A stretch of DNA of 64,000 nucleotides from assembly GCA_965277435.1 (NCBI GenBank), contig OZ255821.1, positions 744,001-808,000 of the forward strand, given 5' to 3'. Shown here in pieces: positions 51,534 to 60,598 of the stretch; position 1 is the stretch's first letter, and the number at the start of each line of letters is the position of its first letter. Made by a program: the position numbers and the translations under genes. The notes beneath the pieces are model-generated. The model saw only the letters and a program-made list of their open reading frames with translations, was not told where the DNA came from and made no database searches. This stretch comes from Bog-105 sp965277435 (GTDB lineage: Bacteria; Acidobacteriota; Terriglobia; Bryobacterales; Bryobacteraceae).

Positions 51534-52439
51534 TTACTGAATTCGCTCGAGCGCCCTCAGCTTGGCACTACGAGATGCTGCATTTCCCAAAATCTCTTCC
51601 GCGCTGGGCCGGACCACATGCTTGGTCAGGATCCTTACCCGCCGTTCATGCGCCAGCGACTGAAATGCGCGCTTCACGATCCGGTCTTCGGTCGACATAA
51701 AGGTCAAGACCACGAATCGTCCGCCGGACCGCAACCGCTCCGGCGTCAGGCGAAGCAACTCGCCTAACTCCTCCAACTCGCCGTTCACCTTCAGGCGCAG
51801 CGCCATGAAGGTTTGCGTGGCGGGGTGAATTCTCCCCGTTCGCGGCGCGGCGCTCTCGACCACCTGGGCCAAACGGCTGGTTGTCAGAACGGGCCGCGCG
51901 CGAACGATTGCTCTGGAGATTCTTCGCGACCTCCTTTCTTCGCCCAACTGATAAATCAGATCGGCGAGCGCCTTCTCAGGCAATTCGTTCACAAAATCTG
52001 CCGCGGTTAGCTCCTGGCTGCGATCCATCCGCATATCCAGCGGGCCATCCTCCATCAAGGAAAACCCGCGCTCCGCTGTATTCAGCTGGAACCGGCTCAC
52101 ACCGAGATCAGCCAGCACACCGTCCACTGCGTCAATGCCGTTAGCGAGTAGCGCCTTCGGCAGATCCGAAAACGATCCGTGAAAAAAACGGACACGTCCG
52201 GCAAACGCAGCAGTGGCGTCGCGAGCCAAATCCAGCGACTCCGCGTCCCTGTCACACGCCACCACGAAGCCGCTTTCAAGCCGCTCCGCAATAGCCCGCG
52301 TGTGACCGCCCAAACCGGCGGTCATATCTATGTAAATGCCCTCGGGTCGAATCGCGAGAAACTCAAGCGACTCTTTGAGCAGAACCGGGTGGTGCCACGG
52401 CCTGTCTTGCTGCTGCGCTTGCTCGTCGATTTTGGACAT
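51534..52439 (-). CDS. rsmH: 16S rRNA (cytosine(1402)-N(4))-methyltransferase
   Basis: RsmH (MraW) methylates C1402 of 16S rRNA. The frame shows HHPVLLKESLEFLAIRPEGI, the SAM-binding DMTAGLGGHTRAIAERL, VDGVLADLGVSRFQLNTAER with GFSLMEDGPLDMRMD, and RIHPATQTFMALRLKVNGEL. I choose ATG 52439 (301 residues), 24 bp after the mraZ stop; a TTG at 52454 in the same frame is an alternative adding five residues. The C-terminus ends SAKLRALERIQ. Confidence 0.96.
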   Translation of the reverse strand: MSKIDEQAQQQDRPWHHPVLLKESLEFLAIRPEGIYIDMTAGLGGHTRAIAERLESGFVVACDRDAESLDLARDATAAFAGRVRFFHGSFSDLPKALLANGIDAVDGVLADLGVSRFQLNTAERGFSLMEDGPLDMRMDRSQELTAADFVNELPEKALADLIYQLGEERRSRRISRAIVRARPVLTTSRLAQVVESAAPRTGRIHPATQTFMALRLKVNGELEELGELLRLTPERLRSGGRFVVLTFMSTEDRIVKRAFQSLAHERRVRILTKHVVRPSAEEILGNAASRSAKLRALERIQ

Positions 52440-52463
52440 GTGCTCATCGACCAAAATCCGCGG

Positions 52464-52982
52464 CTAACGCAGCCCCTTCTTTTCCAGAGCTTTGAGCTTT
52501 TCGGCGAGACCAGCCTTCGCGGTCTCGAGCCTCTGACCGTACACCTTGCTGCCGTACACTTCAATGCGCTGCTTGAAGCAGTTCAGGTACACGTCATCCT
52601 TCTCTAACTCCAGATCACGCCGTAGCGTGGTCGGCATCAATACTCGCCCCTGAGCATCGATTTCAACGTCCTCACCATAATGGTTCGCGATGAGTGCCAC
52701 GTCGGCTCTCAGATCGGCATCGTCACCCGCCTCCTGCAACATCTTTTCGGTTTCCATCCAAACCGAAATCGGGTAAATTAATGCTGTCGAGATATTCAAC
52801 GTCGTGACAAACACCCTTCGCTCTCCGAAAGCTTCCAGGTACTGCGCCACCGCAGTGGGCAGTTTAAGACGACCTTTATCGTCCACGCGCCCATTCAGCG
52901 TGCCACGGGGGGCAGCTGCGAGCGAAGGAGATATCTGGCCATCTTGTTCCACTTCGAACCACTTTTGACCATTTCTGGCCAC
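52464..52982 (-). CDS. mraZ: Transcriptional regulator MraZ
   Basis: MraZ is the AbrB-like repressor at the head of dcw clusters. The 172-residue frame contains both half-domains: LNGRVDDKGRLKLPTAVAQY and ADVALIANHYGEDVEIDAQG with RVLMPTTLRRDLEL. The start is GTG 52982, with AGAGG about 9 nt upstream. The first 15 codons coincide with the 10-bp operator-like repeats, so a start further in (for example GTG 52952) cannot be excluded. It probably represses its own promoter and the downstream wall and division genes. Confidence 0.93.
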   Translation of the reverse strand: MARNGQKWFEVEQDGQISPSLAAAPRGTLNGRVDDKGRLKLPTAVAQYLEAFGERRVFVTTLNISTALIYPISVWMETEKMLQEAGDDADLRADVALIANHYGEDVEIDAQGRVLMPTTLRRDLELEKDDVYLNCFKQRIEVYGSKVYGQRLETAKAGLAEKLKALEKKGLR

Positions 52983-52986
52983 TGAT
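52937..52986 (-). promoter_or_regulatory. MraZ-box-like operator: five 10-bp direct repeats over the mraZ start
   Basis: On the coding strand five decamers follow in register: CAGTGGCCAG, AAATGGTCAA, AAGTGGTTCG, AAGTGGAACA, AGATGGCCAG. The shared hexamer is close to AAGTGG. MraZ is known to bind arrays of short direct repeats at about 10-bp spacing (GTGGG-type in E. coli, AAAGTGG-type in Mycoplasma). Here the array spans the GTG start and the first codons, so bound MraZ would lie downstream of the promoter and block elongation or initiation. Confidence 0.65.
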
Positions 52987-53176
52987 CGATCCTCTCACGC
53001 GTAGTGGGGGAACGCAAGAGAATTGTGCAGGGAAAATCTTGTAAGTCATTGATTTCGCCTTTCTTGCGCCTCAGAGTACGTTCAGTACGTTGGTATCCAC
53101 ATGAGTAATCGCGTGCTGCTCGAGACCAGCGGAGATTTCCCAAACGCCACCCGGACTAGATGGCTGAACAAGAGTC

Positions 53177-54412
53177 ATGCCATATCAACAATCTAGCCAC
53201 TATGAACAGTTTCGTTGCGTCGGCGCGGACTGCGAAGACACTTGCTGTGAGGGTTGGCAGGTCGGCATCGACCAGCCGACGTACGACAAGTATCAGCGGA
53301 GTTCACATCCGGTGCTGGGGCCGCAACTGCAAAAGTGGATCCAGATTCAGCCGGCCGGGAACAGCGTCCACAGTTACGCGCGGATTGCGCTGAGTGGGTC
53401 CAGATGCCCGTTTTTAGCGGAGCAATTGTGCTCAATTCAGAAGGAACTGGGAGAAGACCATCTGAGCCCGACGTGCGCCACGTTTCCGCGCGTGATCACC
53501 CGGGCAGGCGGGGCGGTGGAGCGATCACTCGATCCTGCTTGTCCGGAAGCAGCGCGTTTGGCGCTGACCGATCCCAGGCCCGCTTCGTTTTACGAAGTCG
53601 CCGGTGAGGAGCAGACGCCAGAGAGCACGGAGAAGTTGCCTGGCTCTTATTGGGAAATCCGTTCGACAATACTGCACTTGCTGCAGTTACGCAAGTATTC
53701 CGTACCGCAACGCCTCACGCTGGTGGGTCATGCTTGCGACAAGCTGGATGAATTATTAGAGGCCGGCGAGGGCGATCCTGCGGTGCGTCAATTCCTGGAG
53801 GGATTCACGTTTGGAGTGGATGCCGGGCTGTATGACGCGCACATGCAAAATCAGGGCGCGGATGCAGGTGCTCAGCTGGCACTCATTCTCGAACTCATGG
53901 TGGCGCGCATCAAGTTGGACTACACCGCCCCGCGTTACGTGGACCTCTATCGCGAACTGGTCGAGGGGCTTCAACTAGAGGCTGGCCAAAGCATGAAGGC
54001 AAGCGGGGACCATTATGCCCGCGTCTATCTCGAAAATTACCAGCCGTTCATGCTGCAGCATAACTACATGCTGGAACATTACCTGGTGCACTACGCCTAT
54101 CGGAATGCATTCCCTTTTGGAAAGAAGACCCTGCGCGAGCGGAACCCGCTGGCGGCACAGTATGCTGTCATGGTCACGTATTTTGCCGTCATTCGTAGCG
54201 TGTCGATTGGACTTGCGGCGCGTCACAGCAGCGAGTTCGGCACAGAACACGTTGTGCGAAGCGTGCAATCCATTTCGCGAACCATGGAGCACTGCACGGC
54301 TTACCCGGCGCGACTGCTGGAAATTTTGGACGCGAAGGGTATGCGAACGGCATCCGCGCTGTGGCTGTTAGTGCAAGACCCGTCCAGCCTCGCGGCTACC
54401 GGTCGGTGTTGA
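53177..54412 (+). CDS. FliB-type lysine N-methylase family protein (cysteine cluster)
   Basis: The 411-residue protein has the N-terminal cysteine cluster of flagellin lysine-N-methylase FliB: HYEQFRCVGADCEDTCCEGW, then GSRCPFLAEQLCSIQKELGE and HLSPTCATFPR, then DPACPEAARLAL. Such clusters hold an iron-sulfur centre in relatives. The C-terminal helical half ends in a FliB-like region (LEHYLVHYAYRNAFPFGKKT). No flagellar gene lies in the window, so the substrate may not be flagellin. It is divergent from mraZ, with 194 bp between. Confidence 0.83.
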   Translation: MPYQQSSHYEQFRCVGADCEDTCCEGWQVGIDQPTYDKYQRSSHPVLGPQLQKWIQIQPAGNSVHSYARIALSGSRCPFLAEQLCSIQKELGEDHLSPTCATFPRVITRAGGAVERSLDPACPEAARLALTDPRPASFYEVAGEEQTPESTEKLPGSYWEIRSTILHLLQLRKYSVPQRLTLVGHACDKLDELLEAGEGDPAVRQFLEGFTFGVDAGLYDAHMQNQGADAGAQLALILELMVARIKLDYTAPRYVDLYRELVEGLQLEAGQSMKASGDHYARVYLENYQPFMLQHNYMLEHYLVHYAYRNAFPFGKKTLRERNPLAAQYAVMVTYFAVIRSVSIGLAARHSSEFGTEHVVRSVQSISRTMEHCTAYPARLLEILDAKGMRTASALWLLVQDPSSLAATGRC

Positions 54413-54539
54413 TGAAAAGTGGCGTGGTGAAGTACACCACCGAAAGCATTCCTGCACGTTCGACCTTCCGTTTTCGCACGTCGTTTTGAATTTGAGGCTC
54501 CTCCTGGGTAAAAAGTTTACGCCCGCGAGGAACGGAATC

Positions 54540-54650
54540 TTAACGCATATCGTCGCCATCTCCTGAAATTACGAGCACTACTTGCCCCAGGAAAAGCACC
54601 AGTACAAAGAATAAGAACAGTGGGCCGATTGCGCCCGCTATCGTTGCCAT
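54540..54650 (-). CDS. 36-residue membrane miniprotein
   Basis: From ATG 54650 a 36-residue frame encodes one long hydrophobic helix (AGAIGPLFLFFVLVLFLGQV, then VLVISGDGDDMR). A strong GGAGGG ribosome binding site lies at ideal spacing upstream, which supports translation of this short form over the longer in-frame start at 54770. No family is recognised. Confidence 0.5.
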   Translation of the reverse strand: MATIAGAIGPLFLFFVLVLFLGQVVLVISGDGDDMR

Positions 54651-54835
54651 TCTGACCCTCCGCTGTTGAGCGAATCTCTCGTTGCTAAAAAACACTATGG
54701 CCGCATGAGTTGTCATTGATGCCTCCAAAGCATCAGCTACATAAAACCTCGAATAAGTGCTGGTGGGCAAGAGGCACAGGTACCACTTTCAAAAAACCAT
54801 CTATCCATTACTGGGCGGATTGAGTTTGCGGGCCG

Positions 54836-56974
54836 TCACTGCTTCGCAGGCAAAGCAAAGGCAACGTACGCGCCATGGTGTTTGTCAGTTGTTGCGTTGC
54901 CTGCGGCCGCGCAGACCACCAGATATTCGCGGCCATTTAAGCCATAGACAGCCGGCATACCTTCCATGGCGTTCTCTAATTTCGCATCCCACAGTACGCG
55001 GCCCGTATCTTCGTCGATAGCGCGCAAGAACCGATCGCGCGAGGCAGTGAAGATCAGGCCGCCAGCCGTAACAACGGGCCCGATTTTCGGGAAATGTACG
55101 CCCGTGAGCGCGAAGCCCTTAGTTGCCAGCTCAGGCACTTCGCCAAGCGGGATCTTCCACCTAATGGTGCCCTGGTTGAGATCGTAGGCAGTGAGCGAGG
55201 TCCAGGGAGGCGCGATTGGCGAGAGGCCATCCTTGGTAATCATGAACCCGAAGCCGCTGAAGTATCGAACGGGCCTGCCTTTCGCCGAAACTGGCGGAGC
55301 AGTGGAAGGCGCGGCAATGTCCTTCGTCGGATGCGCCAGATAGGCAATCAGCGTATCCAGTTCCCCGCTGGAAAGAGCCGGGAACGCCGGCATGGAACCG
55401 GCGCCCTGCCAAACAGTATTCTTGACGCGCGCCGCAGTCAGATGAGCTGTAATACCTGCGAGTGAAGGAATCATCGGAGGCTGACCGACGAGATCTGCCC
55501 CATGGCAGGACCGGCAGTTGGCCTGATAAATCGCAGCGCCTTTTTGTTCGGGCGAACTGCCGGGCGCGAGCGCTTGCGGATCGTTGCGCTCCAGCTTCAG
55601 CATGGCCGGCAGATCTTTCGAGACAACATACAGTTCTCCACGTCGGGGATCTACGGCAGCCCCACCCCAGTTGGCGCCCCCGTTGTTGCCGGGCATCTCG
55701 ACAGTGTTGCTCAAACCAGGAGGGGTAAAGAGACCCTGGTTCCGGGCTTCGCGAATTTCGTCGAGCCAGTGCGCGCGCTCCTTCGGATCCGTCAGGAATG
55801 GACTCAGATCGTTCGCGGTGAAACTCTGCCTTGCAAACGGCGGCGGCTTAAGCGGGAATGGCTGAGTGGGCCAAGTCTGCTCGCCCGGCATGTCGGTCTG
55901 TGGAACCGGGCGTTCCTCAATCGGCCAGAGCGGCTCCCCGGTGACCCGATTAAACACCCAGACGAACCCTTCCTTGCCGGCTTGCGCCACTACGTCAACC
56001 GGATGGCCGTCGTGAAGAACAGTAAGCAGTTTGGGCGCGGTGCCGTTATCGTAATCCCAGATATCGTGATGCACCATCTGGAAATGCCACAGACGTTTGC
56101 CGGTGCGTGCGTCAAGCGCGAGCAGGCAGTCGCCGAACAGATTAGCGCCGTGGCGATCCGCGCCATAGAAGTTGTATTTCGGACTGGCCGTGGGAACGTA
56201 GACGATGCCGCGTTTTTCATCGAGCGAGAGTTCACTCCAGGCATTAGCGCCGCCCGCCGTTTTCCAGACACCCGCCGGCCAGGTTTCATAGCCAAACTCG
56301 CCGGGATGCGGAATAGTATGGAACGACCACACCTGCTTGCCCGTGCGGATATCGAACGCGCGAATGTCGCCGGGAGCGGAACCATAACCCTGATTAGTCG
56401 CGGAGCCGAGAACCAGGAGATCTTCGAAAACGCGTCCGGGAGTGGTGGATTGAACCAGCGTGAGCGTATTGGGATCGCGATCAAAGCCAGCGCGTAGATC
56501 CACTCGACCGTTTTCGCCAAAAGATAGTATGCTCTTACCCGTACGCGCGTTGATGGCTTGCAGAAAGTTGTTGCAGGCAAACAGCAGGCGGCGATCATTC
56601 CCGTCTTTGCTCTGCCAGTAATTAATGCCGCGGTTAGTCAGCAGCCTGGTATGCGGATCTGTCGGATGGGTCCAAACTTCTTTCCCCGTAGCCGCGTCGA
56701 GAGCGACGATGGAATTGTTCTTCGCAAGGACGTACAGCAGGCCGTCCGACATCACTGGATTGAACGAGTACTTAGCGTCGTCGCCGGTTGAGTAACTCCA
56801 CACCTGCTGCAGCTGAGTTACATTTGAGTGATTGATCTGGTCGAGAGACGAATATTGAGCGGCATCGCTCGCACCAGCGTAGTCCTGCCACGTAGCATGC
56901 GACTGTCCATTGGCCCGCGGAGCTAGAAACAACAACAGTAAGAAAGAAAATGCTCGCGCGCGTTTGGTCCGCAA
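54836..56974 (-). CDS. PQQ-dependent dehydrogenase with internal cytochrome c domain
   Basis: The 712-residue exported protein (signal RAFSFLLLLFLAPRANG) has the eight-bladed quinoprotein propeller: NHSNVTQLQQVWSYSTGDDA, ALDARTGKRLWHFQMVHHDI with WDYD, VVAQAGKEGFVWVFNRVTGE. A cytochrome c domain with the heme motif CRSCH (in YQANCRSCHGADLVGQ) and a probable Met ligand (GSMPAFPALS) is inserted at about 470-550, before the last propeller blades. This arrangement is typical of periplasmic pyrroloquinoline-quinone glucose/alcohol dehydrogenase-like proteins that pass electrons through their own heme. The sugar or alcohol is unknown. It lies 3 bp after the DUF1080 gene. Confidence 0.88.
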   Translation of the reverse strand: MRTKRARAFSFLLLLFLAPRANGQSHATWQDYAGASDAAQYSSLDQINHSNVTQLQQVWSYSTGDDAKYSFNPVMSDGLLYVLAKNNSIVALDAATGKEVWTHPTDPHTRLLTNRGINYWQSKDGNDRRLLFACNNFLQAINARTGKSILSFGENGRVDLRAGFDRDPNTLTLVQSTTPGRVFEDLLVLGSATNQGYGSAPGDIRAFDIRTGKQVWSFHTIPHPGEFGYETWPAGVWKTAGGANAWSELSLDEKRGIVYVPTASPKYNFYGADRHGANLFGDCLLALDARTGKRLWHFQMVHHDIWDYDNGTAPKLLTVLHDGHPVDVVAQAGKEGFVWVFNRVTGEPLWPIEERPVPQTDMPGEQTWPTQPFPLKPPPFARQSFTANDLSPFLTDPKERAHWLDEIREARNQGLFTPPGLSNTVEMPGNNGGANWGGAAVDPRRGELYVVSKDLPAMLKLERNDPQALAPGSSPEQKGAAIYQANCRSCHGADLVGQPPMIPSLAGITAHLTAARVKNTVWQGAGSMPAFPALSSGELDTLIAYLAHPTKDIAAPSTAPPVSAKGRPVRYFSGFGFMITKDGLSPIAPPWTSLTAYDLNQGTIRWKIPLGEVPELATKGFALTGVHFPKIGPVVTAGGLIFTASRDRFLRAIDEDTGRVLWDAKLENAMEGMPAVYGLNGREYLVVCAAAGNATTDKHHGAYVAFALPAKQ

Positions 56975-56977
56975 GGG

Positions 56978-57910
56978 CTAATGCTTCGGAACCGCGACAG
57001 TAATATTGCGAAACTTCAGTCCGCCGGTATGATCGCCTTGGATGTAGAATGCTCCCGGAAGACCTTCGTTCGCGTCAAGCGCGCCGCCGGTAATACCGTC
57101 GATTTCGCGGCCGTCGATGGTGGTGGCGCCGTCGCGAGCCACCGTCACCTTCCGGCCGACCAGAGTCACATCAAAAGTTTCCCACTCACCCGGTTTGCGC
57201 GGCAGTTGGGTGCTGGGAGCGATGCGGCCATAGATGGCGCCCATGGCGCGCTCCGGCGGTTCGGTGTTCTTGGGCTCATATTCGAGTTGCAGTTCGTAGC
57301 GGCCGCGTAAATAGAAACCGCTGTTCGCCTCTTCCGGGCAGTTGACTTCAAAGTGAACCTTGAAATCCGTGAACTTTCGATCGCTCTCAAGATTGGCGCC
57401 ATGTTTCTCATTGAGTAACTCGCCGTCTTTCACCACCCAGTGATTATTGGCAACGTCACCCACCGGATGCCAGCCCGTAAGATCTTTGCCATTGAAGAGT
57501 GGCTCCGGCTTAGTCCAAGCTGCGGGAGCGCTGCGGTCGAGCTTCGGCGCACGCACACCCACCAGGTCGATCGAATGATCACCAGTTTTTTGGACGCCCG
57601 TGAGTTTGCCTCCCTTGGCATCGAGTTCCCAGATCATGCCGGGATGAGTGCCGCTGGCTTTCGAAAGGTTAAGCGTCAGATGCGAGCCCTTTAGCGAGTA
57701 ATCGGGAACCTGGTGGACATGGCCGCCCGTGGGCTGAAACCAAATTTCGGGACTCTCACCCTTTTGCGTAATGCCAAGCCAGTTGGCGGCAGGACCCTTG
57801 GGCGTAGTGACGTTGAAATCCCAGTTGCCGACAAACGGATTGGCCTGCGCACTCGAAATGGCCGGAAGAGCGAGCGAGGAGAGCAGCACGATAGCAGCAG
57901 CACGATGCAT
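56978..57910 (-). CDS. Secreted DUF1080 (3-keto-disaccharide hydrolase-like) protein
   Basis: The 310-residue protein has a signal peptide (AAAIVLLSSLALPAISSAQ), an N-terminal beta domain of about 115 residues, and a DUF1080 concanavalin-like domain: FNGKDLTGWHPVGDVANNHW, SGFYLRGRYELQLEYEPKNT, ending AFYIQGDHTGGLKFRNITV. Relatives act on 3-keto-glycosides. It is translated just ahead of the PQQ dehydrogenase (3-bp gap), suggesting joint sugar oxidation outside the cytoplasm. Confidence 0.87.
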   Translation of the reverse strand: MHRAAAIVLLSSLALPAISSAQANPFVGNWDFNVTTPKGPAANWLGITQKGESPEIWFQPTGGHVHQVPDYSLKGSHLTLNLSKASGTHPGMIWELDAKGGKLTGVQKTGDHSIDLVGVRAPKLDRSAPAAWTKPEPLFNGKDLTGWHPVGDVANNHWVVKDGELLNEKHGANLESDRKFTDFKVHFEVNCPEEANSGFYLRGRYELQLEYEPKNTEPPERAMGAIYGRIAPSTQLPRKPGEWETFDVTLVGRKVTVARDGATTIDGREIDGITGGALDANEGLPGAFYIQGDHTGGLKFRNITVAVPKH

Positions 57911-57957
57911 GAACGCAGTCTAATACACCAGTGCGCGAGCGCCTTTTCCCGGGCGAA

Positions 57958-59583
57958 TCATGGCGCGAGAATCTGCGTGAGCACGTGGCCGGAAGAACCG
58001 CTCGGCGTTTGCACAGCCAGCATGGTCGCTAGTGTCGGGGCAATATCGTTGGGCTGAATCGCTGCGTCATAGTGACCCGCTTTAATGCCCGGACCCATCA
58101 TGAGAACGGGCACATGCCGGTCGTAAGCGTATGGCGAAAAATGACTGGTGCCCTTGGTGCCGGGGATGTAGCCGGGTTCGAAGACGAGATTCAAATCGCC
58201 GCTGCGGCGCGGGAAGTACCCGTTCATTTCAGCCTGCGCGATGAAGTCACCGGCTACTCCGTTATCGAGCTGCGTGCGGGTGTAAACACGCGCGACATGC
58301 AGCTGTGGAATCGCAAACAGCGCTTCCTTGGCGGTGTTGTAAACCACTTCGGGCGGAACGGGCTGGCCGTCCGCTCCTTTAACTTGGCCCAGCGTGTCGC
58401 GATCGAAATAAATCGATGTTTCGCCAGCGTCTGCGATGAGCCATTCGTGATTCCCAAAACGTTTGTTTAAAGCCGATTTAACGGCATCCTCGATGTCGGC
58501 CGCAAGATAGCCGCCCGGCATCTTTTCCGCTTCATCCTGTGCCGGCGTTGCGGCGACGCCGTGATCTGCCGAAAGAACGATGATGGTGTTGCCGAGCCCG
58601 ACTTTCTGATCGAGGACCTCAAAAAGCTTGCTGAGGAGTTGATCGGTGCGAATGCTCATATCCTTCACTTCAGGAGCATCGGGTCCGACAGCGTGGCCCA
58701 CGTAATCGTTCGATGAAAACGAAACCGTGAGCAGATCGGTGACAGCGCGCTGGCCAAGTTGTTCTCCGTTAATCGCCTGTTCAGCAAACTGCTCGACTAG
58801 TTCATTGCCCCACGGACTCGCCGGAAGTTTGGAATAGGGCGTCCCACCTTTGGCAGCATGGAAGTTCCAGTTCGGAAAGCCGTCCCATTTGCAATCCACG
58901 TATTTGGCCGGCAGCTTTTTACTGTTGAATGAATCTGCCCACCCAGGCAAGTGCTCCATGTAGTAGGAGCTCGATACAAAATTGCCGCTGACATCATCGA
59001 ACCAAAACGCCCCATTTGCCTGATGTCCCGAGGGCAGAATAGCAGCGCGCGCTTTTAAAGAGATACCTATGGTCTTCGAATCGCGATGGGCGGCGCGCAA
59101 TTCATCGCCGACAGTAGTGACGAGTAGCCGTCTAGGGGAGGCCGGATCAGCGTCAGTGCAACGCTTCCCGTTAGCGGCTTGCGGAGCACCTACCGTTTTC
59201 ACGTCCCAATCGCAGACACTGGTAACCACTTGTTCCGCATCACGGTCGTACCAGGCATTACCGACAATGCCGCTGACCGCCGGCATAGCGCCCGACATGA
59301 AGATGCTGTGACCAACCGCGGTAACGGTTGGAACTTGCCCGTAAAAGGCATTCGTGAAGTCCGCGCCGTGCGTGAGAAGTTGATCGAGGCCGCCATGATA
59401 CTCGGAGCGAAAACGAGTGAGATAGTCGTAGCGAAACTGGTCTACGATGATGGAAACCACGAGCTTGGGCTTGCTCGGGGCAGTCTGCGCAAATATTGCC
59501 TGCGACGCGAGTAAGACTACGACTGCCAGGGGCGCCTGTTTCAGGAACGATACTAAACGCGAGCGTGAGTTTTGGACATTCAC
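57958..59583 (-). CDS. Alkaline phosphatase superfamily protein (PafA/NPP-like)
   Basis: The 541-residue exported protein (signal AVVVLLASQAIFA) has the metal-binding start VVSIIVDQFRYDYLTRF and nucleophile Thr in QVPTVTAVGHSIFMSG. Metal ligands follow in VGHAVGPDAPE, LSADHGVAATP and GTSHFSPYAYDRHVPVLMMG. This is the pattern of PafA-like phosphomonoesterases and nucleotide pyrophosphatases. It likely releases phosphate from organic compounds in the periplasm. It follows the same strand as its neighbours and ends 47 bp before the DUF1080 start. Confidence 0.87.
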   Translation of the reverse strand: MNVQNSRSRLVSFLKQAPLAVVVLLASQAIFAQTAPSKPKLVVSIIVDQFRYDYLTRFRSEYHGGLDQLLTHGADFTNAFYGQVPTVTAVGHSIFMSGAMPAVSGIVGNAWYDRDAEQVVTSVCDWDVKTVGAPQAANGKRCTDADPASPRRLLVTTVGDELRAAHRDSKTIGISLKARAAILPSGHQANGAFWFDDVSGNFVSSSYYMEHLPGWADSFNSKKLPAKYVDCKWDGFPNWNFHAAKGGTPYSKLPASPWGNELVEQFAEQAINGEQLGQRAVTDLLTVSFSSNDYVGHAVGPDAPEVKDMSIRTDQLLSKLFEVLDQKVGLGNTIIVLSADHGVAATPAQDEAEKMPGGYLAADIEDAVKSALNKRFGNHEWLIADAGETSIYFDRDTLGQVKGADGQPVPPEVVYNTAKEALFAIPQLHVARVYTRTQLDNGVAGDFIAQAEMNGYFPRRSGDLNLVFEPGYIPGTKGTSHFSPYAYDRHVPVLMMGPGIKAGHYDAAIQPNDIAPTLATMLAVQTPSGSSGHVLTQILAP

Positions 59584-59603
59584 GCGCTCAGAGTAGCAAA
59601 GTT

Positions 59604-60560
59604 TTAGACCGGGGCGAATTCCTCGACCTGTCGGCTCTTACCACCGAGCCAGTCGATGTTCTGAGCGGTCGAGTCAAACGCCGGACTGGTTTTAAACAGT
59701 TCCCAGGCCCCGCGCCCCGCTTCCTGCTTGGTTTTAGCGAGAATCGATTCGATTTGCTGGTCCGTCACCTGCTCGAAAGTGGTGGCAGCTTCGATCGCCT
59801 GATCGAGAATTTCAGGTTTGTCGATGCCGGTCACTACCACCGACACGGGCATCTTCAGCGAGTAGTGAAGACACTCCATGGCAGTGACCGTTTTGCTCTT
59901 GAGAATCACGGAATCGCCCATGCTCTTCATCGCCAGTACACCGATATTGCGCTTGTTAAGTTCCGGCAGAACAAGCTTCTCGAAACTGCGATAGTGAGCG
60001 TCCATCACATTGATGGGCATCTGCACGGAGTCAAACGTAAAACCGTTTTGATCGGCCACTTCGAGCATATAAAGGTGAATATGCGGATCCTTGTGCCCGG
60101 TGAAACCTATGTAACGTGTTTTGCCGGCCTTCTTCGCTTCCAGAAAAGCTTCGATCGCGCCTGACTCTTCAAAAATACGATCGGGATCTTCGAAGCGAAT
60201 GATTTCATGAAATTGCAGCAAGTCGACATGGTCGGTTTGTAATCGCTGTAGCGACTCATCGATCTGTTTCGCGGCAGACTCCTTGGTGCGGCCATCGATT
60301 TTGGTCATGAGGAAAGCCTTGTCGCGATAGCCGCTTTGCTTCAAAGCTTTGCCCATACGCCGTTCGCTCTCGCCGCCGTTGTAATCCCAGGAATTGTCGA
60401 GAAAATTCAGGCCCCGATCCAGGCCGGCATGGATGAGATCGATCGACTGCTGTTCGGTTTGATACGGCTTTCCCAGATGAAAGCCACCCATGCCGATACA
60501 GGACACTTTTTCGCCCGTATGACCGAGCGTTCTATAAGGGATTTGCGAGGTTTGCGCCAC
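59604..60560 (-). CDS. Aldo/keto reductase
   Basis: The 318-residue protein shows the AKR barrel: TLGHTGEKVSCIGMGGFHLG, NFLDNSWDYNGGESERRMGK (catalytic Asp and Tyr), MTKIDGRTKES (catalytic Lys), VDLLQFHEIIRFEDPD (catalytic His). It has no signal peptide. Relatives with NSWDYN are widespread and of unknown substrate. It lies 20 bp upstream of the phosphatase gene on the same strand. Confidence 0.93.
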   Translation of the reverse strand: MAQTSQIPYRTLGHTGEKVSCIGMGGFHLGKPYQTEQQSIDLIHAGLDRGLNFLDNSWDYNGGESERRMGKALKQSGYRDKAFLMTKIDGRTKESAAKQIDESLQRLQTDHVDLLQFHEIIRFEDPDRIFEESGAIEAFLEAKKAGKTRYIGFTGHKDPHIHLYMLEVADQNGFTFDSVQMPINVMDAHYRSFEKLVLPELNKRNIGVLAMKSMGDSVILKSKTVTAMECLHYSLKMPVSVVVTGIDKPEILDQAIEAATTFEQVTDQQIESILAKTKQEAGRGAWELFKTSPAFDSTAQNIDWLGGKSRQVEEFAPV

Positions 60561-60598
60561 GTCGAGTTAGATGGACGACGACGCGAAAGACAAACAAA

